Shown here in pieces: positions 21,010 through 21,102 of a stretch of DNA of 21,102 nucleotides. The position numbers and the translations under genes are program-made. Source of the stretch: DASQEH01 sp038239485 (GTDB lineage: Bacteria; Actinomycetota; Actinomycetes; Propionibacteriales; Nocardioidaceae); the NCBI GenBank assembly GCA_038239485.1, contig JBBSET010000060.1:1-21102 (forward strand), written 5' to 3'. Each line of letters begins with the position of its first letter. Position 1 is the stretch's first letter. The notes under the pieces are model-generated. The model did not search any database. It saw only the letters and a list, made by a program, of their open reading frames with translations, and was not told where the DNA came from.

Positions 21010-21102
21010 GTGGCTGAAGATTTTGGAAGGCATGATCAACCACCCACCCACACCCCCCCCCCGGTGGCACCAACGGGACGACGCTCAAGGCGCAGCCCCA
21101 GC
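21010..21102 (+). CDS. N-terminus of a protein cut by the window edge
   Basis: Thirty-one codons from GTG to the end, reading VAEDFGRHDQPPTHTPPP up to the C-tract. The start is predicted from the promoter alone; there is no conserved domain and the segment looks disordered. After the C10 run the as-written frame has poor third-position G+C (7 of 13), while the frame reached by one extra C has 12 of 13. The sequence may therefore carry a one-base error or a variable tract. Function unknown. Confidence 0.4.
   Translation, partial: MAEDFGRHDQPPTHTPPPVAPTGRRSRRSPS
21053..21062 (+). repeat. C10 homopolymer in predicted 5' coding region
   Basis: Ten consecutive C bases, preceded by CCACCCACCCACA. 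Homopolymers of this length are prone to length error in sequencing and to slippage in cells. Confidence 0.9.

Noticed and set aside
21031..21102. Alternative ATG start at 21032 with GGAAGG upstream
   Set aside because: The Shine-Dalgarno-like GGAAGG is only one base from the ATG, too close to work; GTG at 21010 fits the promoter pattern.
1..21102. Mobile element, phage, CRISPR, tRNA or toxin-antitoxin content
   Set aside because: No transposase, integrase, repeat-spacer array, tRNA-like cloverleaf or toxin-antitoxin pair was seen. The window is mostly conserved chromosomal core.

Overview
The window is very G+C-rich, uses GTG starts freely, and carries a gene order typical of high-G+C Gram-positive bacteria (Actinomycetota). 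The set plsC, PfkA, class II DAHP synthase, PknL-type kinase, Rv2175c-like regulator, IdsA-type prenyl synthase and MetF follows the Mycobacterium tuberculosis Rv2182c-Rv2172c neighbourhood. The mannosyltransferase genes of that region are missing. Together with a predicted PPi-dependent phosphofructokinase this suggests a non-mycolate actinobacterium, perhaps Propionibacteriales/Nocardioidaceae. The family is inferred, not proven.

Layout. Bases 1-135 are a near-perfect reverse-complement copy of 449-583, so the left edge looks like a fold-back or chimeric end. It is attached to the C-terminal part of iolB (+). A minus-strand block follows: LOR/SDH-type protein (941-2194), membrane protein (2218-3063) and alpha/beta hydrolase (3053-3817). 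A plus-strand block of core metabolism comes next: plsC, PfkA/Pfp, DAHP synthase and threonine aldolase (4023-8484). An EamA transporter (-) and a PASTA-type Ser/Thr kinase (-) stand back to back with an Rv2175c-like DNA-binding protein (+). Prenyl synthase (-) and metF (+) diverge from a 70-base spacer. Then come a CrtI-like FAD oxidoreductase and an ATP-grasp protein (both -), preceded by a predicted 24-residue leader peptide, and a divergent pepN (+). The right end holds a membrane-anchored beta-domain protein (-), a YbaK-like protein (-) and the first 31 codons of a plus-strand gene with a C10 tract.

The most general signal is regulatory. At ten starts a TANNNT-like -10 hexamer (one begins with C) lies exactly 6 or 7 bases upstream of a GTG or ATG, which predicts leaderless mRNAs. 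This fixes several starts that a longest-ORF call would misplace. The best candidate for an undescribed system is the minus-strand unit leader peptide - ATP-grasp protein - FAD oxidoreductase. Both of its gene junctions use the same stop/start overlap, GTGCCTGAC. No tRNA, rRNA, CRISPR array, insertion sequence or phage gene was seen. No stretch over 300 bases lacks a gene.
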